Assembly: GCA_038380435.1 (NCBI GenBank)
Contig: JAWZYU010000011.1
Coordinates: 73,343,501-73,407,500, forward strand
Length of the DNA: 64,000 nucleotides
Direction: 5' to 3'
From: Ryuthela nishihirai
Lineage: Eukaryota; Arthropoda; Arachnida; Araneae; Heptathelidae
The notes beneath the pieces were generated by a model that did no database searches, was not told where the DNA came from, and saw only the letters and a program-made list of their open reading frames with translations. Position 1 is the stretch's first letter; each line of letters begins with the position of its first letter. This document shows positions 45,786 through 56,409 of this stretch, piece after piece. The position numbers and the translations under genes are program-made.

Positions 45786-48045
45786 CCCTTTTTCCCCCAC
45801 TGTCATTTTTCATGTTGGTAGATCACAGCCCAAGCTGAACAACAACACAGCTTGTTTCTTGGCAAAAACAAACATTACACAGAAAAAGTAATAGCTGGCC
45901 CCAATGTAGCTTCAGAAGTGGAGAAACAGTACCAAAGTAAGAGCACATTAATAAGTTCCCAAGGGATAAGTGATACCTACATTGGACAGTTGGATAAAAG
46001 ACCACCTCTCAGATAAAAACTTCAGGAGCTAGATTTAGAGATGGTGCACACAAAACACAATGGCCCAGTATTTGAATTTGACAGATAATGGAAGAACCAT
46101 GATTTATGAGGCTCAGATACAATACCTAGTGGCGCTTGGATAATGCATAAGGGGTATGCACCCACACCCCAAGCACACAGGCCAGCTCTCAAAATGTAAT
46201 TAAAGCATGTAGACATGTAAACAACAGCTGACATCATAGTCAGCAACATATGCCGAAACCCCCAACACCACTGGCAGAGCGATGTCAACATCCATTTTGA
46301 GAAGGTGTGGTTTGAGAGAATGAGGCATATAGGTGACATTTAACCACCAGGTAGCCCAGATAGTGTGATCAGCAGCAGAAGCCCAATATTTGTCCTTAGA
46401 TTGAGAAAGAGCATTTTCAAAGTACCCATTCCCCCCTCTCGGAAGGTGAGAAACTTTAGTGGGGTCAAATCATGTTTCTGATTGCACATCAAGAGACTTT
46501 TCAAACCAGACCAGTGCTTTTGAGAAGGACATTGCATCTGAATCCATAGTCTGTCTGGTACTTGGCTTCTAGTTCCTGAGATGTGCTACTTGCTAACCAT
46601 AACCACCCTTCCCTTGGCCATAAAAGTTTTCATCAATAAACTGAATGGCAAAATGATAGCCCCTAAGCCAGTTGCCACATGTAACTTTCCCCAATTGACC
46701 CACCAAAGCATCTTGCCATTAGTAGCTGTTAGGAAGGAGAATGACCCTAGTCTCCCCCACTTTCTTCCCTCAGGCGATAGGAAACCACAATAATCTTAAT
46801 TTCAGTAGTGGTGATTGCTTCGTTGACTGTTAGTGGTATTATATTGTGTTCCATATCACCAACTTTTCAATATACAACTTCCCTGGGCAAGGTGACCAAA
46901 ATGGAGGATATTGTCATGCATGATCTAAATGGTAACATTAGATTCATAGGTAGATTGATTGTGTCTTGCTCACTTAGAAATTAACAAAATTATCTTATAT
47001 AATAGGGGCAACAAATGGGTGGGCAAACAAATGAACAGACAGGCAAATGATAGGTGGACACATGTAACATCATCAGTGGCAGAAATTGTCAGTTTTCCTG
47101 TGATTCAGTGGGTGAGTGATTAGTCCCAAATTTCGTTTGGTGGTTACACTTAGTTCTATTCCTGTTGGAGTAACAGATCAGGTTCCTAGCTTTTGTGAGT
47201 CAGGAGTGATTCCTCAGAAATCATCCGAAATTTCTGGAGCTGCTGCCATCACTTACCTTGTAAATGGAGTAGTATGTTATTGATGACAGTTATGACTGGA
47301 TTAGTACATTAACAGTGGAAATCTTTGAATGAAACAAGAGTTATCAATGTACATAAGTTTGATACCAAACTTTTGCCATGGGTTTAACTAGTTGAAGTAT
47401 AATTAGTGATAGTTAGTTTAGTAATATTTTTCTTAGTAGCGCCATATTCTGTCTTGTTAGTCATTTAAGGAGCTGACTGTTTAAACACAAGTCTGCAACC
47501 ATCTGTGAAACAGCATCTGTTTACTTAGTGAATAAATTACTTATTATTTTTCCCATAATTACCAGACTAGGTGATCTATTGAGAGTACAGTTTATTATCC
47601 AGTGAAAGGTATCTTGCTGGACTAAATGATCAGCCAAACCAAAAGTGGGGGACTGCCAAGGCCCTGTTGCTTAGCACAATGGAGTACTGAAGCTCAATGT
47701 ACATTTTTCCAGGTATTGAACCCCAAAGAAAAAGGAGGAACATGGGCAGGATTCCTCAGTTGTTTTTTCAGACTGTTTCCTGAACGAAATCTTCACTAAC
47801 TAGTAGAAAGTACACAGAGAATTTCACAGATTTTTAGAACTATTTAGAAATTATGCTAATTAACATTGGTGTCGTAGTTGAGAGATATAATCGTGTGAAT
47901 GGAAAAGGGTATTCTCAGTCACAATCTCCACAGGTAACTTTTCTTCACACATTCTCTATATTGCATCCATAATCTCTTGACATGGTATATAGATATGCAA
48001 TGAAAGCCATTAAACTTTCACAATTTTGCCCATGATTGCATTACT
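45786..48045. other. Spacer, nothing recognised
   Basis: About 2.3 kb. The longest frame (46022-46339, minus, 105 codons) has no motif, codon structure or neighbour to support it, and I do not call it a gene. The region is less AT-rich than its surroundings and may be an old, unrecognisable element. Confidence 0.4.
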
Positions 48046-48390
48046 CACCATGGGAGTGTGCAACACAAACACTGGTTTCCATAAACTAAAGGTGTTCTGT
48101 AAAATACGAGGTGGAGTTGTCGAGATATCAGATACCAGATTTGTTGGATATGTCTACCAGACATCATTTATCAGAAGCATAGTGGGAGCTATAGATCAGC
48201 TCGAGGCAGGACAAAGTGAAGCAGATGTTGCCAGATGGCTAATATGAGTACATAGAAGTACATACTTTGTACTTCTATGTACTAGTAGTACATAGACTTT
48301 GGCAGAGATTCCAACAAACATAGTGCATCCAGACAATTCAGTAGTAAACAACGATGGCAACAACACCATAGGAGTGATGGTTCACCATTT
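48046..48390 (+). pseudogene. Tc1-like transposase N-terminal fragment
   Basis: GAIDQLEAGQSEADVARWL (48186-48242) and RLWQRFQQT (about 48294) are the helix-turn-helix entry and the following linker of Tc1-type transposases. A short palindromic insert separates them. No catalytic domain follows. Confidence 0.7.
48248..48282. repeat. Perfect hairpin inside Tc1 fragment
   Basis: GTACATAGAAGTAC (48248-48261) and its exact inverse (48269-48282) are separated by 7 nt. A further partial copy, AGTACATAGA, follows at 48287. Confidence 0.9.
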
Positions 48391-48689
48391 ACTTTTACAT
48401 TCACTAAACAGTTTAATTTATTTACATTATAATTATTATTTTAGGCCTTTAACTTTCCTTTGAACCATTGTGTCTCTCTGTCCATTAGTAATTTGCTGAT
48501 TATACAACTCTTTTTGAGTGCTGACCACTAACCACCGACATCAAGGTCACAACCACTTGTATCATCATCAATGCATAATGACTAGCAGGCATGATGTTAG
48601 GCATGTGTGACTCACAGGTGTAAATTATTTTTAACTTTGGTTGAGGGGTAACACGATTTTTATCCTTTTACTTTTCGGACATACGTTTG

Positions 48690-48745
48690 GTGCATTATAG
48701 CCTTAGTTGCTAATGCGGCAATAAACCCCAACCAACCAACCACAC
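48690..48745 (+). repeat. SINE-like repeat family 3 end
   Basis: CCTTAGTTGCTAATGCGGCA followed by AATAAACCCCAACCAACCAA. Diverged inverse of 12322-12375. Confidence 0.45.
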
Positions 48746-48830
48746 ACAGGTGTGATGTTAGGCATGTGTCACTCACAGGTGTGATGTTAGGCATGTGTCA
48801 CTCACGGGTGTGATGTTAGGCATATGCCAC
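48745..48830. repeat. 29-bp tandem repeat
   Basis: The phrase GATGTTAGGCAT recurs at 48754, 48783 and 48812, giving three units of 29 bp (GTGTGATGTTAGGCATGTGT then CACTCACAG). A separate related unit lies near 48592. Confidence 0.9.
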
Positions 48831-49059
48831 ATTTGACTTAAGCCAGTGGGGAGCTAGGAGTCAATGAATAGAGTGGAGAGGAGGAGACGTCATTAGAGTT
48901 TTAATAGAGAGAGGGAGTAGTAGGAGAAGTTGAGTGGGGTAGTTTGTAGAAGAGTCAGTATATTAAGTGTTTTGTAGAAGGAATTATTTGGTGAGTTAAT
49001 AATAAAATAAAACTTATATTTTAAAATTTTCAGGTCCCTCCTGAAAAACTGGTTTACAT
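48831..49059. other. Purine-rich spacer
   Basis: GA-rich stretch (AGAGAGAGGGAGTAGTAGG) near 48904; nothing else seen. Confidence 0.35.
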
Positions 49060-49247
49060 CCAGAGGTCCCAGCTATTCTTTGCTATGATCAGCCAAAAAA
49101 AATTTTTATTTTAGAACTTTTTTGCCAAATAACTAATGAAAGGAATTGTGACATGTTATATGCCAAATTAATCAGCATTTAATTCTGGATTTTCTAAAAA
49201 TAAAGTATTTTGCAAAAAAAGATAACTAGAAATAATGAGTTGAAAAA

Positions 49248-49382
49248 ACTTGGTTGTCCTGACTGGAATTCAAACCCAGGTCTCCCAGAAGCATGCTGGG
49301 CACCATGAACATGGTCTAGCAGTCATGATGCCCAGCTTGCTTCTGGGAGACCTGTGTTCGAATCCCAGTCAAGATGACAATT
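49248..49382. repeat. Head-to-head tRNA-like inverted repeat
   Basis: Two tRNA-like halves face each other. The right arm reads TGCCCAGCTTGCTTCTGGGA (stem CCCAG/CTGGG, loop CTTGCTT with T33) then GTTCGAATCCC, a B box. The left arm is its inverse with few differences (GCCCAGCATGCTTCTGGGAG on the minus strand). The pair makes a foldback of about 135 bp absent from repeat R copy 1. Confidence 0.75.
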
Positions 49383-50165
49383 TTTTTTTCAATTCATTGT
49401 TTCAAATGTTCCTTGAATAATTTAAAGTGTTTTATTTTAATAGAGCATTTTTAGAGTCATGTAGTGTGAAAAAAACATCTGTCAATTCAAATAAAAATTT
49501 ATTTAAAAAAAAACTAATAGACAAAAATAATTATAATGCACATGAATACAGAAAGGCTTTGTTTCTGAATAGCAAAAAAAAATTCTTGTTTCAAACAAAT
49601 ATTTCTCTTATTTTGTAATTTTTTTCTTGGTAGCATACTGTGGAGTCAAGTTTAGGCTTTTTGGCAACTGTGCTGAACCATATAAACATGTCAACTTTAG
49701 AATTTTTTTAAAAAGTACCAAATCAACCAAAATAGGCCTTGTTATATGCAAAATTAAACAGAATTTAATTCTGAATTTTAGGAAAGTAAGAAATTTAAAT
49801 TTTAAATAAATTTATAATCATACTAATTTTAATAAGATTTTTTCATGTGATGTAGTGAAAAACTAGATCGAACTGTGCAATTAAGGCTTGTTTCATTTAA
49901 TGATTCTTTTCAGGTGTTCTGCAAACACTTAAAACACGTGCCAGTGTTATGCAAAATGACTTGGATTGCTCACATTAATGGAACTTTCTGTCCTGTTAAT
50001 GAAATGGAGGAACACTTTCTTGGCTGTTTTTTTTTTACTAAACATTATGAATTATTTCTTTGGGTGTTGAATTTTGATCATCTTGGCTAAGTGCTGTAAA
50101 GTTAGTGCACCAAAGCAAAAAAAAAACATCTGTATTGTCAGAGTAGCACAGCCAGGATATTGAGG

Positions 50166-50664
50166 AGGTGGGAGAGGTGTAAAATCCTTTTTTTTTTTAA
50201 GAAACGTTCATTATAAACTTGTGATTTTTTTTTATATAAAATTTGTTGAATATGACAACTTGAAATCAGTCCCACATGAGGACTGATTTTCATGTCAAGT
50301 AAGTCCTTTTGCTTTTGACCTCATTCATTTTGAGACCTCATTTTACAAGACCTCATTCATTTTGAGGAAACCATACAAGATCAAAGTTTTTTTTACTGGA
50401 AAGCAAAGAAATAATAATAGAAAAATTACCATATAACCTAATATGATGTTGAATAAAATAACCACAGCGGCAAGTTATAATCCAGCCATCCTATGTAACA
50501 TAACTCCAAATAAACAATAATCTAATAATCCATTGACCAAAAGATCAATATTTTACAGAAACAAAGAAATCTACAGGAATGAAAACTAAGGTTTAATTAT
50601 AAAAAAGGAAGTGAAATGGTAACTTTACAAATCGAGTTTATGTCCGATATGTGGAGAGGAAATA
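50166..50664. other. AT-rich spacer
   Basis: Short local duplications (GACCTCATTCATTTTGAG near 50319 and 50350); nothing coding. Confidence 0.4.
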
Positions 50665-52649
50665 CAGTAGAGTCTCGATTATCCAACCGTCAATTATCTG
50701 ACATTCCAGTTTATCCAACATCTGCATGCACATAGTCTCACGACCCACTCTGCTGCTGCAGAACTGCCTTGTGGGGTCAGCATCAATCAGTGCTACACAG
50801 ACTGCTGAGTAGGTAACTTCATTGTTTGTCTGTGCTAGTAGATTGCATATGTTTGTACTGTATAAATACAGTTCTGATTTTTTTTAATTGAATTTTACCT
50901 CTTAATATATGACTTTTTGATGATAAGCATGGCAAGTGAAAAGAGAAAGAGAGTGGTTCTTTCAATTGAACAAAAACTTAAAACTTTAAAAGATTGGTCC
51001 ATGCAAAAAGTTGCATCTGAATTAGGTGTGGGGGCAAATTTGTGCACAGTTTTTGACTGGAAGAGGAAAAGAAGTGAATTAGAAGAATGGTGCTCATCTA
51101 GGGCATCAAGTAAAGGACTGAAGGACAGAAAAATGCTGAAAAAATATGAGTATGAAAAGGTAAGTGAAGCTTTTTTCTTATGATTTACACAGCAAAGGGA
51201 TAAGGGCATGCCTAAAACAGGACTTATCCTGCAAGAGAAATCTCTAATGTTCCAAAAGGAATTTAATGAAGGTGAGCCTGATATCACAGCTAGTGCAGGT
51301 TGGCTTGATCACTGGAAAAAACAGAATGGGGTGAGGCATTTCGGTATCTGTGGGGAGAAATTATTGGCAAATTCGGAAGAATTTTTGAAATTCAAAGCAA
51401 AATTTCACTGTCTTATCGACAATGAAGGATTGTCAGATGAGCAGATATATAACTGCGGTGAAACAGGCCTTAACTATAAAATGCTGCCTTAAAAAAAACT
51501 CTAATTTCATTGACTGAAGCTTAGATCCTGTGTATAAGTTACAATTCTGACCTGTAGTAGCACTACAAATAACCATAAACTAAAACTTACATTTATTGAA
51601 AGACCAAGAAACCATGAGCTTTCAAAAACCTAACTCTTACTGCTCTACCAGTTTGGTACACTAATCAGAAGAATGCATGGATGAATTCAGGAATTTTCCA
51701 AGACTAGTTTTTCAATCAATTTGTTCCTACAGTAGAGCAATTTTTAAAAGTGCTAAACCTACAAAGGAAAGCAATCCTTGTCATGGATAAGGCATCATCT
51801 CATCCTAATGAGGATGAATTGATCAGTGGGGACATTAAATATTTTTCCTCCTAATGTCACCTCATTGTGCCAGCCTATGGACCAGTGTGTGCTTGAAGTG
51901 TTAAAGAAAAAATGTCATAAGCTTTTAACTTCGCTCATTGAAACAATAGACAATGAAGATAAAAACTCTGCATGATAACTAAAGAAAGGAGACCTAAAAG
52001 ATGTTATTTATTAGATTGCACAATCATGGGCAGATAATGAACCACAAACTTTGGCAAGATCATGGAGAAATTTGCTTTCAAAAGATGAAAATGTGTTAGA
52101 AATAGTGCAGGAAAATTCTGATAACTTACTACTTTTGTTACAACAAATTCCATACTGTGAGAAAGTGCATGATGATGATATATAGAAATGGATGAATGGA
52201 GAAAGACAAACAAGAATTGACTGACAATGACATAATAGCTCTGGTGAATCAGGATGAGAATGACAATGATGAAGCGAATGACACTGGAACTAAATGAGGA
52301 GAATGATTCAAAATGAAGGAGTCAAGGTTCTCAAGGCGGCATTGGTTTACATTGAACAATAAGAGGAGGCAACTGCTATTGATGTCACGCTATTGAAATG
52401 CTGACGTAACTTAACTGTGCATAAGAGAAGCAAATCATGGAAAAATTGTTAATAACCAGCTTCTTTAAGCAATAAGTGTAGAATAATTATTCATTATAAT
52501 AAATCTAAACTATATGTTTATACATATACATATTATACATTTGTACTTATAATGCATTTTAATTTAGTTATTATTTGTTCCCCCCCTAATGTTTCCATAT
52601 TATCCGACACCTCAGTGATCCCATTTAGATTGGATAATTGAGACTAGTG
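50665..52649 (+). mobile_element. Tigger/pogo-type element, complete ends
   Basis: The 1985-bp element is flanked by TA. It has ends CAGTAGAGTCTCGATTATCC and, at the right, GGATAATTGAGACTAGTG (inverse with a 2-base loss). The internal transposase gene is a pseudogene. It sits inside repeat R copy 2, in the last ATPase intron of the window. Confidence 0.88.
50917..52250 (+). pseudogene. Tigger/jerky-like transposase, decayed
   Basis: The start ATG 50929 (MASEKRKRVVLSIEQKLKTL) gives a CENP-B/psq helix-turn-helix followed by KVASELGVG and VFDWKRKRSELEEW. The frame stops at 51181. A second frame from 51208 carries the second helix-turn-helix (ASAGWLDHWKKQNGVRHFGI) and the first catalytic block as YNCGETGLNYKMLP, with Gly where the catalytic Asp is expected. 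Further blocks are VMDKASSHPNEDE (about 51781) and CQPMDQCVLEVLKKK (about 51870). A polyacidic tail (about 52240-52290) follows. Dead copy. Confidence 0.85.
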
Positions 52650-53265
52650 TATTTGAATTTTAATCCATGTAAACAGCTACCATGCAGGTACTAATAGACG
52701 ACTCTACCAACTATTGCACTTGTGAGTGAGCAATTAGAATACCTGTGACTTCCTCTCCCATGATGCCATGCATTGCAACCAAGTCCAGTCTTGAAGAAGC
52801 TCTGGCTGTGAATACTTCTTTTAGTTATGGTTTCGATTTCAGGAGCAGGGACAATGCATAGAATGCTGAGATAAATGATATAAATGATAAAAATAATTCT
52901 AAGAATGGTAAAATAGGTTTAAGGCAGAAAAGAGTGTAAAACAGTGTGTGTGTGTGTGTGGGGGGGGGGGTTATGTACTTCGTGATTACTTCCAAAATCT
53001 TCCATTTCTAAAAATAGCAGTTTTTTGTTAATTTTTCAGCATATTTTCGAAACTTTAAGGAAAAATTTGTTGATAATAGTTCAAACCAAACTTGTGAGCT
53101 TAAATCGAAAGGTTGCTTCAGCAAAGAGTAACATTAGCAAACAAATTGGCAATATCATATAGCACTTCTAAGAAATGGTAATCAGATTGCTTTAACAAAT
53201 TATTTTTATTGTAGTTTAATAAAATATTCATCAAATGGAAAAATAAAATATTATTTTTCAAACTT

Positions 53266-53320
53266 AAATTCTTTTGTTTCAAAGTCAAAAACATGTTTTG
53301 ACTTTGAAACAAAAGAATTT
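53266..53320. repeat. 25-nt perfect inverted repeat
   Basis: AAATTCTTTTGTTTCAAAGT and five further bases (53266-53290) are exactly inverted at 53296-53320 around ACATG. It lies at the end of repeat R copy 2, and copy 1 lacks it. Confidence 0.92.
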
Positions 53321-53562
53321 ATATATGTAAAATTTAATTCTGATAATTATTTATAAATTTAATTATCAGTGTGGCTAGCTTGTTATGGTTTAAGTTCCAA
53401 TTGCATAATTGTAAGTATGGTTTAAGCCCTACTAAATAATTTCCCCCAGTTTTATAGCTATTGTTTAGTCAACATGTAAAATTCCTGAGAATTATTAATT
53501 GCTTTGTTATTTGGGAAATGAAAAATATAATAATAATAGTAAGTTTTATTTTTCCATTACAG

Positions 53563-53640
53563 TCTGCTCATGTAGGTATCGGGATAAGTGGAGTTGAAGG
53601 TCTCCAAGCCACATGTGCCTCTGATTATTCCATTGCTGAG
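53563..53640 (+). CDS. ATP8A: P4-ATPase (ATP8A-like) exon e
   Basis: The 78-bp, phase-0 exon has acceptor TTTTTCCATTACAG and donor GTTAGT. It reads SAHVGIGISGVEGLQATCAS then DYSIAE. AHVGIGISGxEGLQA..SDYSIA directly follows [11 protein letters not shown] in all P4 ATPases and leads into membrane helix 5. ATP8A proteins usually have DYSIAQ; the final Glu is unusual. The next exon (about 10 kb searched downstream) was not found, so the gene continues outside the window. Confidence 0.95.
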
Positions 53641-53677
53641 GTTAGTATATTACTTGTATAACAAAAACTACTTTTCC

Positions 53678-53812
53678 TGGGGTGGGAGTGGCTCAGCCGA
53701 TAGTGCGCCAGGCTCATAATCTGTATTTCCCAGGTTTGAGTCCTAGCTGGGTCAGCTTTGAGATTTATCTCTGCAAAACTCCCCTCCCAGCCCATGGTCA
53801 GTAGGGGACCAT
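53678..53812 (+). mobile_element. SINE family 1 copy, 3'-truncated
   Basis: Head and first third only (GGGGTGGGAGTGGCTCAGCC to GGTCAGTAGGGGACC); then the minus-strand LINE begins. Confidence 0.8.
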
Positions 53813-56019
53813 TCATCCATCCAAAGGGTTATTTCCTGTTATCTTCTTTACAAAGAGTCCAAGTTTTGCTACCATAACTAACTCTAGAAAGAACCAAACT
53901 ATTAAACAGTCTAATTTTAGTCCCTATTTCTCCACCCTCATCATAGATTCTTAAATGTCCCAACAGCAATCCCTATTCATCTGTTAATCTCATGCTTCAC
54001 ATCATCAGTATCTATTACATAGCTCCCAAGATAATTAAACTGAGACACTTTGTCAAGAGTGGAACTATTCAGATTAACTGAACCACAGCCTGCCTGATTT
54101 ATTTTCATCATTTTAATTTTCTCTCTGTTTATAACCAAAACCTACTCAACTACAAGTCTCATCAATAGATCTAATGAAGGAGTTCATCTCATCAGCATAA
54201 TCTAAATCAGAAATTTCAGATCTTTAGACCATTTAAGCCCAAAATCTTTCCCTTGCAGTGAATTTTGTATTACCTAATCAATAACCAAACTAAATAGGAA
54301 AGGAGACAAAATTCACCCCTGTCGAACACCAGAAGCAATGCTAAACCAATTGCTATAAGCTATACCAACTCTCACACATAACTCAGTGTTATTATAGAGA
54401 GATTTCATTATGTTAACTAACTTGTCTGGTATGCTATAAGATCTGAAATCAACCACAAATTATGATTGGCAACAGAATCAAATGCCTTTTTGAAATCTAT
54501 GAAGCTAGTAACCACAGGTATTTGAAACTCTAAACATTTGTCTGTAAATGGTAACTAGGTAGTCACTGGAAGGAGAGCTATGCACCAATCCCCTGTGATG
54601 ATGCATAGAACCGGTCAGGCCTAGCACTTAATGTCCCACCCTGCCTTCTCATGGTGCAGGCCATTAGTACCTTTCAAAAGAGATACTCTCTTATGGAAGT
54701 GAACAGAAGGGGAGGGCTACCAGATTAGTGTGGCCTACTGATCTGGACAACTATGGCTACTTTTTTTTTTCTACCCAGCTGAGGAGTGGTCAAACACACA
54801 GGGTTGTGGTGCTGACCATATATACCAAACTGAATGGAACAGAGGCTCTGAGGTTGATTATGGAGCCTGAATTTGCTGCACTGGTGGACTCCTGTGGAGG
54901 GGAAAATCTTCTGCTGTGTTTTCTGTTTGTTTGTGGGTTGACAGCCCCAAGTGAATAGATTCACAGGATATGTTTATCAGCTGGTGGATAATCCTGAGCA
55001 GAGGTCATCGCAGTCACCTGAACTCTTTGCTTTTATTGGCATCATCAAATTCTACATTGGAGGAAGTTTTCTAGTGTAGATGACTTCAGCCTTTAGTGGT
55101 GGGGGAACGGGTCTTTGCCCCATGTCTGCGATTAAGGGGTTGTTTGATATTGTTGGCATTAAACCTCTCAATAAACATAGTTTCTTTAAACATCCACTAA
55201 CCATTTTCTCCCCATAGGTAGTTGGAATGTGAATACTCTGCATAGAGATTATTCTTTTGCTGTCCTCACACAAGAATTCCACCATTGTAATTTAGATATT
55301 CTAGGCTTGCAAGAGAAGGAACACTGTTCATGATCCTATTTGCTAATCTATTATGGTCAGTTTGGGCATAACAGCAGATAACATTCAAGTCTTTAATGCT
55401 TATCTTAAATTTTGCTGTAAGAAACCTTTCATTAAAGCACTCATATCCTAACTAACTGTCCAGATGGACAGATAAAGGTCAGATTCTTAACAATAATCTT
55501 AAATTTCTCTTTTCAGGAAGGGAAGATAATAAGCATCTCCAAGGCAGAAGTCTGCTTCTCAGCTCACATGCTAGTGTTGCTCTTCTAGGATATGAGTGCA
55601 TTAATGAAAGGTTTCTTACAGCAAAATTTAAGATAAGCATTGAAGACTTGAATGTTATCTGCTGTTATGCCCAAACTGAAGATGGTAATGAGGATGAGAA
55701 GGATAGGTTTTATGGACAACTTCAAAATATTTTGAATTCTGTCAAGAAAGGAGATATTACCCTTGTTTTAGGTGACTTCAATTTCAAAGTTGGTAACTGA
55801 CTCTGACCTTTGGGGAGGGGTGATAGGCCCTTTTGGTATTGGTAGCTGCAATGGCAATGGGCAAAGTCTCCTACAGGTAAATAAACTTAATGGTTTCAGA
55901 ATAATACTTATTACAAATACCACAACATACATAAATACATATGAGTTTTACCAGTTAGGTTGCATAAGCATATGATTGATTTTATATTAATTAACAGCAA
56001 ATAGGCTAGTTCTGTTAGG

Positions 56020-56409
56020 TTGGGTTGGGTTGTTTTACCTCTGAGCGGCACTTTTTTGCACACCATGGGCTAAATGGCCAGGTCACATGGACCCCGAAGG
56101 CTCAGAGAAGGTTGGGGGAGGGGACCCACTGGAACAGCTGTTGGGAGACAGATGGTAGCCTCCCGTCAAGGCCATCCAGCGTGTTCTTTAACGTGCACAG
56201 GGTATGGCTCTCCCGCACACGGGGCCACGGCTTAACATCCCATCCGACGGACGGCGGCCTTTCCAAGCCCATCGGTGTCCCCTACTGACCGTGGGCAGGG
56301 CGGAGAATTTTGCGGAGATAAATCTCAACGCTGACCCAGCTGGGACTCGAACCTGGGAACTACAGATTACGAGCCTGGCGCGCTACCGACTGAGCCACCC
56401 CCGCCCCCG
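56020..56409 (-). mobile_element. SINE family 1, young full-length copy
   Basis: The 390-bp copy is bounded by the exact 10-bp duplication TTCTGTTAGG (56010-56019 and 56410-56419). On the minus strand it starts CGGGGGCGGGGGTGGCTCAG. It has a tRNA-like head (anticodon loop CTCGTAA, CGT, or CAT in older copies), a unique core, and ends GTAAAACAACCCAACCCAA. It keeps CpG sites that older copies have lost. Best reference for the family. Confidence 0.95.
56343..56397 (-). promoter_or_regulatory. Pol III internal promoter of the SINE
   Basis: A box TGGCTCAGTCGG (56397-56386) and B box GGTTCGAGTCC (56353-56343) are in tRNA spacing. These would drive RNA polymerase III transcription of the SINE. Presence is seen; activity is not shown. 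Confidence 0.75.

Larger units (their letters stand above)
49060..53270 (+). repeat. Long intronic repeat R, copy 2 (interrupted)
   Basis: Colinear with 28806-30270 over 49060-50165 and again from 52843 (GACAATGCATAGAATGCTGA, TTACTTCCAAAATCTTCC, TAGCAGTTTTTTGTTAATTT) to about 53270. Between these lie unrelated sequence and a Tigger-like element. A tRNA-like palindrome is inserted at 49248-49382. Confidence 0.75.

Noticed and set aside
46022..46339. 105-codon minus-strand frame
   Set aside because: No motif, no signal peptide logic, no splice or repeat support; random frame in a less AT-rich stretch.
48745..48830. CRISPR array
   Set aside because: The 29-bp units are directly tandem with no spacers, in an animal-type genome.
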